Source: Rhodospirillales bacterium (lineage in GTDB: Bacteria; Pseudomonadota; Alphaproteobacteria; Rhodospirillales; UBA2165). From it: a DNA stretch of 64,000 bases. Shown here one piece after another: positions 17,086-25,483 of the stretch. The notes beneath the pieces were generated by a model. It saw nothing but the letters and a program-made list of their open reading frames with translations. It made no database searches and was not told the DNA's origin. The stretch spans positions 1-64,000 of the forward strand of contig JAJDXO010000057.1 of NCBI GenBank assembly GCA_022823235.1, read 5' to 3'. Both the position numbers and the translations under genes were made by a program. Position 1 is the stretch's first letter. Each line of letters starts with the position of its first letter.

Positions 17086-18366
17086 ATGCCCCGCCTCCTC
17101 GCCCTCGACGTCCTCGACGATATCCTGGTCCGCAGGAAGTCCCTGGATGACGCGTTTGCGCAAGCCAGCCGCCTGAACGAGCTGGCGCCGCGGGACCGGG
17201 GCCTCGCCCGGCGGCTGGTGTCGGAGACCCTGCGCCGCCTGGGCCAAGTCGATGACATCATCGACAGGTTCCTCGAACGGCCGCTGCCCCGCAAGGCCCG
17301 GCCGGTGCGCCAGGTCCTGCGCCTCGGCCTCGGTCAGCTTCTGTTTCTCGACACCCCCGCCCATGCGGCGGTCGATACCAGCGTCGAACTGGCCGTCGCC
17401 CGCAGGATGTTTGCCCATAAGGCGCTGGTCAACGCCATCCTGCGCCGCGCGGCGCGGGAGGGACGCGATCTCGTTGCCCGGCAGGACGCGGCGGTCCTCA
17501 ACACCCCGGCCTGGTTGCGGGAAAGATGGGTGGCGGCGTACGGGGAAGCGGTATGCCGGGAGATCTGTCTTGCCCACCTGAATGAACCGCCGCTGGACGT
17601 CACCGCCAAGACCGACCCGGAAGGCGTGGCCCGGGAACTGGACGGAGAGCTGCTGCCGGGCGGCACCGTCCGGCTGCGAAATGCCGGGCCCATATCCGGG
17701 CTGCCCGGTTACGGGGACGGTGCGTGGTGGGTTCAGGATGCGGCCGCCGCGCTGCCCGTCCGGCTGCTCGACCCCGAACCGGGCATGCATGTGGCCGACC
17801 TGTGCGCGGCGCCGGGGGGCAAGACCGCCCAGCTGGCGGCGGCGGGCGCCCGGGTGACGGCCATCGACCGGTCGGAAAAGCGGCTCGACATCCTGCGGGC
17901 CAATCTCGACCGCCTCAAGTTGAAGGCGGAGGTGATCTGCGCCGACGCCACGGACTGGCGGCCCGCCGAACCGGTGGACGCCGTCCTGGTCGATGCGCCG
18001 TGCAGCTCGACGGGCACCATCCGGCGTCATCCCGAACTCCCCTGGATCAAGACCGAACACCAATTGGAAGGCGCGACCGGTATCCAGCGCCGGTTGCTGG
18101 ATCACGCCCTCCATATCGTCCGTCCCGGCGGCCGGGTGGTGTTCGCGACCTGCTCCCTGGAGCCGGCCGAAGGCCGGAACATGGTTTCCGCGGTCCTCAA
18201 GCGGCATGAAGGGCTAAAATTCCGAGCCGCGAATCCCGGCGCGTTCGATCTGCCCCCGGAAGCGACAACCCCCGCCGGACACCTCCGGACGCTGCCGTCT
18301 CATTGGGCGGACAGGGGCGGAATGGACGGGTTTTTCGCCGCAATGATCGGGGACGGAATTAACTAG
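17086..18366 (+). CDS. rsmB: 16S rRNA m5C967 methyltransferase RsmB
   Basis: SAM-dependent methyltransferase acting on C967 of 16S rRNA. The N-terminal NusB-like domain covers about residues 1-130. The SAM-binding motif DLCAAPGGKT is at 238-247, and the two catalytic cysteines are Cys306 in DAPCSSTG and Cys356 in FATCSLEPAEG. The ATG at 17086 follows AAGGGG and gives 426 residues; an in-frame ATG at 17044 would add 14. The TAG stop begins a repeat. Oddly, a second diverged copy of its last 80-odd codons lies at 20605-20856, beyond the sulfotransferase gene, so this full-length gene probably took part in a recombination. Confidence 0.95.
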   Translation: MPRLLALDVLDDILVRRKSLDDAFAQASRLNELAPRDRGLARRLVSETLRRLGQVDDIIDRFLERPLPRKARPVRQVLRLGLGQLLFLDTPAHAAVDTSVELAVARRMFAHKALVNAILRRAAREGRDLVARQDAAVLNTPAWLRERWVAAYGEAVCREICLAHLNEPPLDVTAKTDPEGVARELDGELLPGGTVRLRNAGPISGLPGYGDGAWWVQDAAAALPVRLLDPEPGMHVADLCAAPGGKTAQLAAAGARVTAIDRSEKRLDILRANLDRLKLKAEVICADATDWRPAEPVDAVLVDAPCSSTGTIRRHPELPWIKTEHQLEGATGIQRRLLDHALHIVRPGGRVVFATCSLEPAEGRNMVSAVLKRHEGLKFRAANPGAFDLPPEATTPAGHLRTLPSHWADRGGMDGFFAAMIGDGIN

Positions 18367-18500
18367 GGTCCGGCCTCAATCGCGCCGCCCTGCGCGTGTT
18401 GAGCGATGGGGTATAGAATACTACGTCATGGCCGGGCCCAGACCCGGCCATCCACGTGGATCACCGGGTCAAATAAGGTCAATTCGGACGAATTGACCGG
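18364..18500. repeat. Intergenic palindromic repeat after rsmB
   Basis: Second copy of the element after acs. It starts TAGGGTCCGGCCTCAATCG at the rsmB stop, contains ATGGCCGGG-cccaga-CCCGGCCAT (18428-18451) and ends with GGTCAATTCG-ga-CGAATTGACC (18477-18498). Confidence 0.78.
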
Positions 18501-18581
18501 ATAAACGCCCGCGACCGAAAGAAGCGTCAATATCAGGTCCAGTTGGAGATCAGGTAAGCTGTAAACTAATTCTGTAGGGAA

Positions 18582-18685
18582 GCCCGAGTGAATCTGCCGG
18601 CCTAGCCGGGGAACCTGGGTAGAAGGTGGTCAACCATGTGGTTATGGTACCTTCATTCAGGATTAGCCACTCGGGCCTTTTTCTT
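18582..18685 (+). ncRNA. Candidate structured RNA ending in a terminator
   Basis: About 100 bases fold as a closed multi-branch structure. The outer stem GCCCGAGTG (18582-18590) pairs with CACTCGGGC (18668-18676). Inside are hairpin CCGGC-CTA-GCCGG (18597-18609) and a second arm GAAGGT/ACCTTC (18622-18627 with 18649-18654) containing AACCA/TGGTT. TTTTTCTT follows the outer stem, as in an intrinsic terminator. I cannot match it to tmRNA, 6S, SRP RNA or a riboswitch that I know. It could be a small RNA or a leader or attenuator of the downstream sulfotransferase region. Base pairing is seen; function is inference. Confidence 0.45.
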
Positions 18686-18936
18686 GATATTTCACGACGA
18701 CCTGTAGGTCAAATGGCCAGTTCTTGACAGGCCAGATGGGCTTTGATCTACTCCTTTCCGCGAACATTTCTGCGAGCACCCGCTTGGTCGGGTCGCCCGC
18801 TGAATACAACAGCCCTTAGACCGACGTGGGGTAGCTCCCCGCGTTTGGCGAATAGGCGGGAAACTTCTCATTCGCAGAGATGTTCGCAACGGCCCGGCAC
18901 CAGCCGGGCCTCTCGACGATCTTGTTGGGAAGAGTG

Positions 18937-19110
18937 ATGCGACATCTGCTGCTGATCCTATTGATATTACTGGCCACTCCGACGCTGGCTGACCAACAGA
19001 CGTTAGCCAAACAACGGGTGTATGAGACCTGTATCAAATATGCCGAAAGTGATGCTGATGAGTGGGACAGATCGGCTTTAAGCGCAGCACGACCTCGCGT
19101 TCCCTTCTAA
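18937..19110 (+). CDS. Small putative secreted protein
   Basis: 57-residue frame that starts with a convincing signal peptide, MRHLLLILLILLATPTLADQ, with cleavage expected after LA. It is preceded by GGGAAGAG. The mature part, QQTLAKQRVYETCIKYAESDADEWD, is short and ends in an Arg/Pro-rich stretch that may be out-of-frame readthrough, so the gene could be truncated. A perfect hairpin GGCCCGGC-ACCA-GCCGGGCC lies just upstream at 18891-18910. No family recognised. It sits in the A+T-richer recombinant segment between rsmB and its duplicated tail. Confidence 0.4.
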   Translation: MRHLLLILLILLATPTLADQQTLAKQRVYETCIKYAESDADEWDRSALSAARPRVPF

Positions 19111-19154
19111 GGCGGTCCACTACTGCCGCCAATCGACATTGCGCACCGGGAATC

Positions 19155-20225
19155 ATGAGCTCGCCAAAATCGTTCATTATCAATGGACTGCACAGGAGCG
19201 GCACTACACTTCTCGAACGGGTGTTCGACTCGCAGCGGGACATTACGTGTTTTTCACTGATGTTCCAGATTTTGAACTTTATTTCGCGAACCAAAGGTTT
19301 CGGCGGCAAAGAGGCCGTGATGTTTGAGGATTTCACTTCTCGGCAATTCTCGTTGTCAGAGAATACGATGGCCAACTGGCGCCATTTCCTAGCCACGTCT
19401 CTGATAGACGGGGTTTTTCAAGGGCTAACTATTTCTGGACAAAGTAATGACGGAGAATCCGTAGACGAGATTTACGGCTATGCGTTCAACGATTATATGA
19501 GTATCTATCATCTAATTGTTGATGCTGATAATCCGTCGGATATTGCATCGATCTTCAAAAACATCGCGGCCCACCTGAACAAAGCCGCTGTCGGCGTTCG
19601 TTGGACAGCCCATCACCGTTATGCTCCGGTATTCCTGCGGTCGGACAATGCCTATTGGATTGAAATTATTCGTGATCCCTACGAAAGACGCGTGTCGGAG
19701 AAAATTTCGCACGGGACTTACCTCGGCAACTTTATCCGCCAAACTCAAGATAGTCTGAATTTTGTGTCGGACTTCAAGCATCCCCGCTTCACGTTTATTC
19801 GTTTCGAAGATTTGATTGGCGACACAAAAACGACTTTGAAGAATTTGTCGGATTTCTTGGATATGGAAATTGAAGAAACGGAACTCGTAAATCCAATCGG
19901 CGAACCCTTCAAACCCAACTCCTCTCTGAACGTCTTGAAGTATAAAAATGCCTACAGTCACGATGAGGGACACGGCAGCAGAATAGGCGCTCTGGCCCAT
20001 GACAAATGGGCTTCGAAGATGACCGATTACGACCGTTCGCTAATCACCAAGTCCATAAATTTGAGGGGTTTATATGAGGCTCGGCCAGGCACGGCAGGCT
20101 CCGGCGCCCGAGCCGTCGTCGCATTGGCCGGTATGAAGTTCCGGCGAGGCCTCAAAAATATCGTAAATGGTGCTCTCACCCAGTTGGGGTACAAAATCAC
20201 CAGAACCAGCGTAGGGCGCATATAG
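19155..20225 (+). CDS. Sulfotransferase-family protein
   Basis: 356-residue PAPS-dependent sulfotransferase-like protein. The 5'-phosphosulfate loop is IINGLHRSGTTLLERVF near the N-terminus, and the 3'-phosphate motif is IIRDPYERRVSEK near the middle. FIRFEDLIGDTKTTLKNLSDFLDM is the usual helix after it. The ATG at 19155 was chosen because the P-loop begins 10 residues later; upstream in-frame codons to 19062 have no similarity. The gene is visibly more A+T-rich than rsmB or the heparinase gene and uses different codons, a sign of transfer. It sits between full-length rsmB and an rsmB 3' remnant. It probably sulfates a surface glycan, but the acceptor is unknown. Confidence 0.82.
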   Translation: MSSPKSFIINGLHRSGTTLLERVFDSQRDITCFSLMFQILNFISRTKGFGGKEAVMFEDFTSRQFSLSENTMANWRHFLATSLIDGVFQGLTISGQSNDGESVDEIYGYAFNDYMSIYHLIVDADNPSDIASIFKNIAAHLNKAAVGVRWTAHHRYAPVFLRSDNAYWIEIIRDPYERRVSEKISHGTYLGNFIRQTQDSLNFVSDFKHPRFTFIRFEDLIGDTKTTLKNLSDFLDMEIEETELVNPIGEPFKPNSSLNVLKYKNAYSHDEGHGSRIGALAHDKWASKMTDYDRSLITKSINLRGLYEARPGTAGSGARAVVALAGMKFRRGLKNIVNGALTQLGYKITRTSVGRI

Positions 20226-20362
20226 ATCAGAGTTGCCGACCCATTGGCCAGGGTCGAAGCTCCCATACCGAACCCGTCGCAGAGCGTTGCGAACGTAGAG
20301 TACGAGTCCCCATGACTGGAGGGAAGTCGGGTCTCACGTCAGTGCGAAAGCAACGTCAGAAA

Positions 20363-20442
20363 ATGAGGTCGGGAGCCGGCATTGGGTTTTTGGCTGAATT
20401 GTGGTCGTTCATGCGCACCCGGAAGAAATATTGACTGTTTCC
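20363..20442 (+). pseudogene. DUF5989 remnant (N-terminal piece)
   Basis: The frame reads GIGFLAELWSFMRTRKKY and then a TGA at 20432-20434 where family members have Trp, followed by in-frame LFP. DUF5989 proteins are about 50-residue membrane proteins starting FLxELWxFMRxRKKxWLLP, encoded beside NodU-type carbamoyltransferases. Here only the first half remains, with TGG apparently turned to TGA, and it runs directly into a carbamoyltransferase piece. Short, so identification rests on the ELWSFMRTRKKY motif. Confidence 0.6.
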
Positions 20443-20443
20443 G

Positions 20444-20602
20444 GTCCTCGGCGATCCCCGGTCTCCCGAGATGCAGAAGACACTCAATCTAAAAATCAAA
20501 TACCGGGAATCGTTCCGGCCCTTCGCCCCCTCGGTTAGGCGCGAAGACACAGCCGAGTGGTCCGATATCGATGCGGAGAGTCCCTACATGCTGATCGTCG
20601 CC
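20444..20602 (+). pseudogene. NodU/CmcH-type carbamoyltransferase remnant
   Basis: In-frame with the preceding piece, 53 codons read VLGDPRSPEMQKTLNLKIK then YRESFRPFAPSVRRED, then DAESPYMLIVA. This matches the C-terminal domain of O-carbamoyltransferases (LGxRSILxDPR...LN.KIK.RE.FRPFAPSV...SPYM). Both ends are missing: the N-terminal kinase-like domain is absent and the 3' end is joined to an rsmB fragment at an ATCGTC found in both genes. A clear deletion remnant. Confidence 0.75.
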
Positions 20603-20604
20603 GC

Positions 20605-20856
20605 CCCGGCGGCCGGGTGGTGTTCGCAACCTGCTCCCTGGAGCCGGCCGAAGGCCGGGACATGGTTTCCGCGGTCCTCGGCGAAGCCGGTGGGCTGCGC
20701 GTGCATCCGCTGCGGACCACGGTATTTGGAGCAACCGAACAAATGATCACCGGCGACGGGATGCTGCGCACGCTTCCCTGTCACCTCGCCGACCTCGGCG
20801 GGATGGACGGTTTCTTTGCGGCGCGGATTCAGCAAGCGCCGGCAAATGACCGCTGA
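20605..20856 (+). pseudogene. Second copy of the rsmB 3' end
   Basis: Bases 20605-20679 match 18124-18198 of rsmB at 73 of 75 positions. After that, similarity is at protein level: PGGRVVFATCSLEPAEGRDMVSAVL, then LRTLPCHLADLGGMDGFFAARI against the RsmB ending LRTLPSHWADRGGMDGFFAAMI, with a proper TGA. It lacks the NusB domain, the SAM motif and the first catalytic Cys, so it is not functional alone. It sits just before the heparinase gene, where the 3' end of rsmB is normally found in alphaproteobacteria, so it may be the original tail and the complete rsmB upstream the newcomer (inference). Confidence 0.88.
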
Positions 20857-20950
20857 GGAGAGGGCTTTATCCGGGATCGACAATTTCAGCATCGGTAACC
20901 TTATCCTAACCAAAGCCGGTCAAGATTCGGGTTGAAGCTGAATTACGAGG

Positions 20951-22675
20951 ATGCGTTCGAACTGGGCCGGCGGCCGCGAGTTTTTTGCCGCTCCAGTTGA
21001 GACGCCCGGATTTGCGGTGAGCGACGGCATTGCCATAGGCGCGAGCGTGCGCGATTCATCCGGCGAGGGTCTGGCGGGATTCGTCAGGCGGTCCCTCTAT
21101 GGGTCGGGCGCCTACGACATTTTCCTGAGAAGCGGGGCGCCGGACAAGGTCCTGGGAACGCCGCCGGCTCTCCGGCCCGGCGATCCGGAGATCGGACGCG
21201 CCATCCTGAATGGCGCCCATACCCGTCACGGCAGGCACGTGCCGCTGCCGATGCTCGCGAAAGCCGGCATTGCCGAAACCGGCGTCTCCCGTTACGCCCA
21301 GGAATTCGGCTGGCTCGCCGACCTCAGGGCATTGGGGACCGACGAAGCGCGCGAATTCGCCCGGCAGGCGATCGTCGACTGGCTGGACATTTTCGGGCGA
21401 TGGCATCCCTATACATGGCGCGCCGCCATCGTCGGCAACCGGCTGGTCAATTGGCTGACCCATTACGGGTTTTTTGGCTGGGCCGAGGATGACCCGGCGG
21501 CCCGGCGATTTCTCAAAGTCGCCGGCGGCCAGATTCGTCACCTGTCCCGATCCCACGGCGACCCCCGGAGCGGTTACGACCGTCTGGCGGCGGCGAAGGG
21601 CCTGATTTATGCCGGTATCGCGCTGTCGGATTGCGGCCGGCATCTGGACACCGGACTGAATGCGATGCGCGAAGAACTCGAGGCGCAACTTCTTCCCGAT
21701 GGCGGCCATGTCAGCCGAAGTCCGGGCGTGCAGGCCCGAATCCTCGAGGACCTGATATCCATTCGCGACGCTTTTCGGGCCGCGCACCTGGACCCGCCCG
21801 ACTGGCTGCTCCGGTCGATACCCGAACTCGCGGCGGCGCTTCGGGCGCTGCGGCGGCCCGACGGGGCTCTCGCCGGGTTCAATGGCGGGCCGGCGATTTC
21901 CGTTCCGGCGTTGGGCGCCATCCTGTCGGCTTCCAAATCCCGGGCGGGCGCGGCGCCCGGCGCGCCCTGTGCCGGCTTCCACCGTCTGGCGGCCGGCGAC
22001 AGCCACCTCATCCTCGATGCCGGCGCGCCGCCGCCGGCCGCCGCCTACCCCTGGGGCCACGCGGGCACGCTTGCATTCGAGCTGGTCTCGGGCAGGGAGC
22101 CGCTGATCGTCAACTGCGGGCCGGGCACGGACGGCGATCCGCGCTGGCGGCAGGCGCTCAGAACCTCGGCCGCCCACTCCACCGTCATCGTCGACGAGAC
22201 CAACTCCTCCGAAATCGATCCCGCGGGAGGGTTCAGCCGCCGCTGCACGAATGTGGCGGCAAGCCGGCGGGAGCCCGGCGCCGGCGTCATTTTGGACGCT
22301 TCCCATGACGGCTATGTCCTTCCCTTCGGGCTGATCCATCGCCGGCTGATTACGATGGCGCCGTCGGGCGAAGACATCCGCGGCGAGGATTATCTGATCG
22401 GCGCCGGTGGGCGCACTTTCGCCGCGCGGTTTCACCTCCATCCCGACGTTCGGGCTTCCATGCTGGGGAACGGCCGGAGCGTCCTGCTGAAGTTGCGGCG
22501 AAGCGGCTGGCGGTTTGATGCCGCGGAGTATCCCGTGCGCCTCGAGGACAGCGTATTTCGAACGCCCGATGGCCGTACGCGGCGTTCACGGCAGGTCGTC
22601 ATCCACGGCGGCTTGGGTGGAACCGGCGCAACAATCAACTGGCGTCTGTCGCGGCCGGCCGCAAACCCCGCATGA
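20951..22675 (+). CDS. Heparinase II/III family protein
   Basis: 574 residues with the alginate-lyase-like helical N-terminal domain (WHPYTWRAAIVGNRLVNWLTHYGFF) and the heparinase II/III C-terminal beta domain (AGTLAFELVSGREPLIVNCGPG, LRTSAAHSTVIVDETNSSEI). Relatives are polysaccharide lyases or cytoplasmic proteins of unknown role conserved beside rsmB and purH in alphaproteobacteria. No signal peptide is seen. The start codon at 20951 has a weak ACGAGG site immediately upstream. The stop overlaps the next start by four bases (ATGA), which ties it here to a nucleotide-sugar dehydrogenase rather than purH. Confidence 0.88.
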   Translation: MRSNWAGGREFFAAPVETPGFAVSDGIAIGASVRDSSGEGLAGFVRRSLYGSGAYDIFLRSGAPDKVLGTPPALRPGDPEIGRAILNGAHTRHGRHVPLPMLAKAGIAETGVSRYAQEFGWLADLRALGTDEAREFARQAIVDWLDIFGRWHPYTWRAAIVGNRLVNWLTHYGFFGWAEDDPAARRFLKVAGGQIRHLSRSHGDPRSGYDRLAAAKGLIYAGIALSDCGRHLDTGLNAMREELEAQLLPDGGHVSRSPGVQARILEDLISIRDAFRAAHLDPPDWLLRSIPELAAALRALRRPDGALAGFNGGPAISVPALGAILSASKSRAGAAPGAPCAGFHRLAAGDSHLILDAGAPPPAAAYPWGHAGTLAFELVSGREPLIVNCGPGTDGDPRWRQALRTSAAHSTVIVDETNSSEIDPAGGFSRRCTNVAASRREPGAGVILDASHDGYVLPFGLIHRRLITMAPSGEDIRGEDYLIGAGGRTFAARFHLHPDVRASMLGNGRSVLLKLRRSGWRFDAAEYPVRLEDSVFRTPDGRTRRSRQVVIHGGLGGTGATINWRLSRPAANPA

Positions 22676-24006
22676 ACCAAACCGCCGCCCAACTGCTGGA
22701 GAAGATCGAAAACCGCGGCGCGCGCGTCGGCGTCGTCGGAATGGGCTACGTCGGCCTGCCGCTCGCGCTCCTGTTCGCAAAGGCGGACTTTGACGTGGTC
22801 GGGCTCGACATCGACCCGGCCAAAACGGACTCGCTCAATCGGGGGGAAAGTTACATCTCCCATATTCCGTCGGACGAGATAGCCCGGCTGTTTGCCGATG
22901 GGACCGCGCAAGCGACGACGGATTTTTCCGCCGCAGCCGAGCTGGATGCAATCCTGATTTGCGTGCCGACCCCTCTTGGCGGCGACAGGGAACCGGACCT
23001 CGGCTTCGTGCGTTCAACGGTCAATTCCCTTTTGCCTCACCTCGGCAGCGGACAATTGCTGGTGCTCGAATCGACGACCTATCCCGGAACCAGCCGCGAG
23101 GTGGTCAGGCCGTGTCTCGAACGAGGCGGATTGGACGTCGGAAAGAACGTGTTCCTCGCCTACTCGCCCGAACGGGAAGATCCCGGCAATCCGAAATTCG
23201 GCACGGCGAACATTCCAAAAGTGGTCGGGGCGGACGACGACGAGGCGATGAGGCTCGCGAGCGCCCTTTACGGCTGTATCGTGCCGTCGATTGTTCCGGT
23301 GTCGTCGATGGATGTCGCCGAGGCCGTCAAATTGACCGAGAACATCTTTCGTTCGGTCAATATCGCTCTGGTCAATGAGCTCAAGACCGTCTACGCGGCG
23401 ATGGGAATCGACATCTGGGAGGTCATCGAGGCGGCAAAAACCAAACCCTTCGGCTACATGCCGTTCTATCCCGGGCCGGGCCTAGGGGGCCACTGCATTC
23501 CCATCGACCCCTTTTATCTCAGCTGGCGCGCAAAGCAGTTTGGTGAAGAAACCCGGTTCGTGGAACTCGCGGGCGAGATCAATACGGCCATGCCGGCGAG
23601 AGTGGCGGAAAAGCTGCGGCAGGCCTTGGCCGATCAATTCGGCAAGCCGCTCGGCGAAAGCCGCATATTGATCGTCGGCATGGCGTACAAGAAGAATGTC
23701 GATGACACCAGAGAGAGCCCGGGGCTCGAGTTAATGGAACTGTTGCTCGGTTCGGGGGCGGCGGTCGATTTCTTCGATCCCTATGTCGCCGAAATTCCAA
23801 AGACGCGGGAGCACCCCGAACTCGCCGGCATCAAGTCGATGGATTGGACCGCCGCACGGCTTTCAGGATACGACGCCGCGGTCATCTGCACGGATCATGA
23901 CGGCGTTCCGTACGGCGAACTGGCGGCTTCGGGCACGCTGATTGTCGATACCCGAAACGCGACGCGCGGCCTCGGCGCACAGGCGGCGAATATCGTGAGA
24001 GCGTGA
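22672..24006 (+). CDS. UDP-N-acetylhexosamine / UDP-glucose-type 6-dehydrogenase
   Basis: NAD-dependent four-electron oxidation of a UDP-sugar to the uronic acid. The N-terminal Rossmann motif is GVVGMGYVGLPLALLFA (residues 18-34). STTYPGTSREVV follows, and the catalytic cysteine is in PGPGLGGHCIPIDPFYLSW. The C-terminal domain has GMAYKKNVDDTRESPGLELMELL. The PGLGGHCIPIDPFYLSWRA form is typical of WbpA/UDP-GlcNAc or ManNAc dehydrogenases rather than UDP-glucose dehydrogenase, so a HexNAcA product is likely. 444 residues, normal length. Followed by a 10-bp tandem repeat and a convergent gene. Confidence 0.92.
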   Translation: MNQTAAQLLEKIENRGARVGVVGMGYVGLPLALLFAKADFDVVGLDIDPAKTDSLNRGESYISHIPSDEIARLFADGTAQATTDFSAAAELDAILICVPTPLGGDREPDLGFVRSTVNSLLPHLGSGQLLVLESTTYPGTSREVVRPCLERGGLDVGKNVFLAYSPEREDPGNPKFGTANIPKVVGADDDEAMRLASALYGCIVPSIVPVSSMDVAEAVKLTENIFRSVNIALVNELKTVYAAMGIDIWEVIEAAKTKPFGYMPFYPGPGLGGHCIPIDPFYLSWRAKQFGEETRFVELAGEINTAMPARVAEKLRQALADQFGKPLGESRILIVGMAYKKNVDDTRESPGLELMELLLGSGAAVDFFDPYVAEIPKTREHPELAGIKSMDWTAARLSGYDAAVICTDHDGVPYGELAASGTLIVDTRNATRGLGAQAANIVRA

Positions 24007-24030
24007 ACCCCGTATTTTCGCAGGGACAGA

Positions 24031-24070
24031 TGTGACTTGGCGTGACTTGGCGTGACTTGGCGTGATTTGG
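24031..24070. repeat. Four tandem copies of a 10-bp repeat
   Basis: TGTGACTTGG, CGTGACTTGG, CGTGACTTGG and CGTGATTTGG lie end to end between two convergent genes. The 10-bp period is close to one helical turn. Copies differ at one base each at most from the consensus CGTGACTTGG. Confidence 0.9.
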
Positions 24071-24094
24071 CGCGCGGCCCAAGCTAGCCGGGAA

Positions 24095-25366
24095 TTATTT
24101 CTCCGACGATCGTTTGAGACTGAACGCCATTGCCATGGCGCAAATCCACAATGCGCTCTGCCACCAATTTTGCCACGCGCCATAGGCGGTGAACGCGACG
24201 ACCGTGCCGGACACCAGCATGCCCAGAAACAGATCCCGCGCGATCGGCGTCGCCGTCATCCGCCAGACCGAAATCACCAGCGCCGCGACCAGACCGGAAA
24301 AATACAGCAGGCCGGCCAAGCCCAATTCGAGCCAAATCTGGAGGGCCATGTTGTGAGGATGAAGCGGGAGGGGGTGGACCAACCCTCGATAGACCATCTC
24401 GCCCCGCCGATGGATCTCGACAACGGACGGGTCAACCCGCGCCCCGAGCGCGCGGGATGCGTCAAAACCATGGCCAAGCAATGGCCGGTCCTGAATCAAG
24501 TCGCTGGTCGCATCCCAAATGAGCAGCCGGTGATAGGCGGAACCCGACAACTTCGGCAACTCATCAAAATGGCGCTGCAACGGAGAGAACGAAATCATCA
24601 GCAGCGGCGCCGCCACGACGGCCAGCACGACCAGTGCGGGAACGAAAGCCGGAACCCATCTCCTCAACAATCCAGAAGCCAGGAAGGCGGCGCCCCCGAT
24701 TGCGGCGGCGGTGACGCCGACGTCGGCTTCAGCCAGGCAAACGGCGGCGATCAACAGGCCCGCCAAAAGGATCGTGGCGGCGACCCTGCCATCACGCACG
24801 GTCAGGCAAACCGCCGGCCAGGTCAGCAGCGCCAGCACCGTGATCCCGTTGTTGAGCAGACGTTTCGGCGCGTCCCCGGTCAACTCGGCCGGACCACCGA
24901 CGAGCCCTCGAAGGTTCAAACTGATCCAGGCACCCGTCAGCAGCTCGAATACGGCCAACAGCAGCGCCGCCAACACGCCAATGATCAAGAACCGCTCCAA
25001 GGTCGCGGCGCCCTCCCGGTCGAGGCCAAGGCCGGCGCGAACCAGAACAAGCCCCGCGAAAAACACGGCGATTATCGAGGGTACCGTCCGCAGCGTCCTT
25101 GCGGGTTCTATTGCCCAGACGGCGCTGAGGGCGCAAAGGGCCGCAAACAGCAGCAAATAGAGCGCCCATCCGTCCAGCCGGCCCAAAAGAGGGCGCCGGG
25201 TAATCAGCGACTCCGCGATCACCCCCAGGGCAGCGGCCACCAACAGGACCGTCAGGCCCTTTGGCGCGAACAGGCCGACGGGTCCCGCGAGAAGGCAGGC
25301 CGCCGACAAGAAGGCGCTGCGGTCGGGAAATTTCGCCCCCGGGACGCGATAGGGTGGAAACCTCAT
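24095..25366 (-). CDS. O-antigen ligase / polymerase family membrane protein
   Basis: 423 residues with about 10-12 hydrophobic segments and one large periplasmic loop carrying the O-antigen ligase signature: SAYHRLLIWDATSDLIQDRPLLGHGFDASR and HPLPLHPHNMALQIWLELG. Such proteins (WaaL or Wzy-like) join undecaprenyl-linked glycans to lipid A core or polymerise repeat units. The conserved arginine and the HPHN histidines are present. It is transcribed away from the regulator at 25551, sharing the 184-base region between them. Which of ligase or polymerase it is cannot be decided by sequence alone. Confidence 0.88.
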   Translation of the reverse strand: MRFPPYRVPGAKFPDRSAFLSAACLLAGPVGLFAPKGLTVLLVAAALGVIAESLITRRPLLGRLDGWALYLLLFAALCALSAVWAIEPARTLRTVPSIIAVFFAGLVLVRAGLGLDREGAATLERFLIIGVLAALLLAVFELLTGAWISLNLRGLVGGPAELTGDAPKRLLNNGITVLALLTWPAVCLTVRDGRVAATILLAGLLIAAVCLAEADVGVTAAAIGGAAFLASGLLRRWVPAFVPALVVLAVVAAPLLMISFSPLQRHFDELPKLSGSAYHRLLIWDATSDLIQDRPLLGHGFDASRALGARVDPSVVEIHRRGEMVYRGLVHPLPLHPHNMALQIWLELGLAGLLYFSGLVAALVISVWRMTATPIARDLFLGMLVSGTVVAFTAYGAWQNWWQSALWICAMAMAFSLKRSSEK

Positions 25367-25483
25367 GAAGACCTGCCCGAAACCAAAAGCCCGTCAAAGC
25401 GACCATTATGAGTACCGGCTGCCCGGCCTCGAACCGATGAACGTAAAAAATGAAGCAAGATCAAGCACTAATCTCCAATGGGA

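Noticed and set aside
24031..24070. Tandem repeats considered as a CRISPR
   Set aside because: Units are 10 bp with no spacers and no cas genes are present anywhere in the window.
24062..25411. 449-codon plus-strand frame opposite the O-antigen ligase gene
   Set aside because: Gln/Arg-rich antisense of membrane-protein codons; typical shadow.
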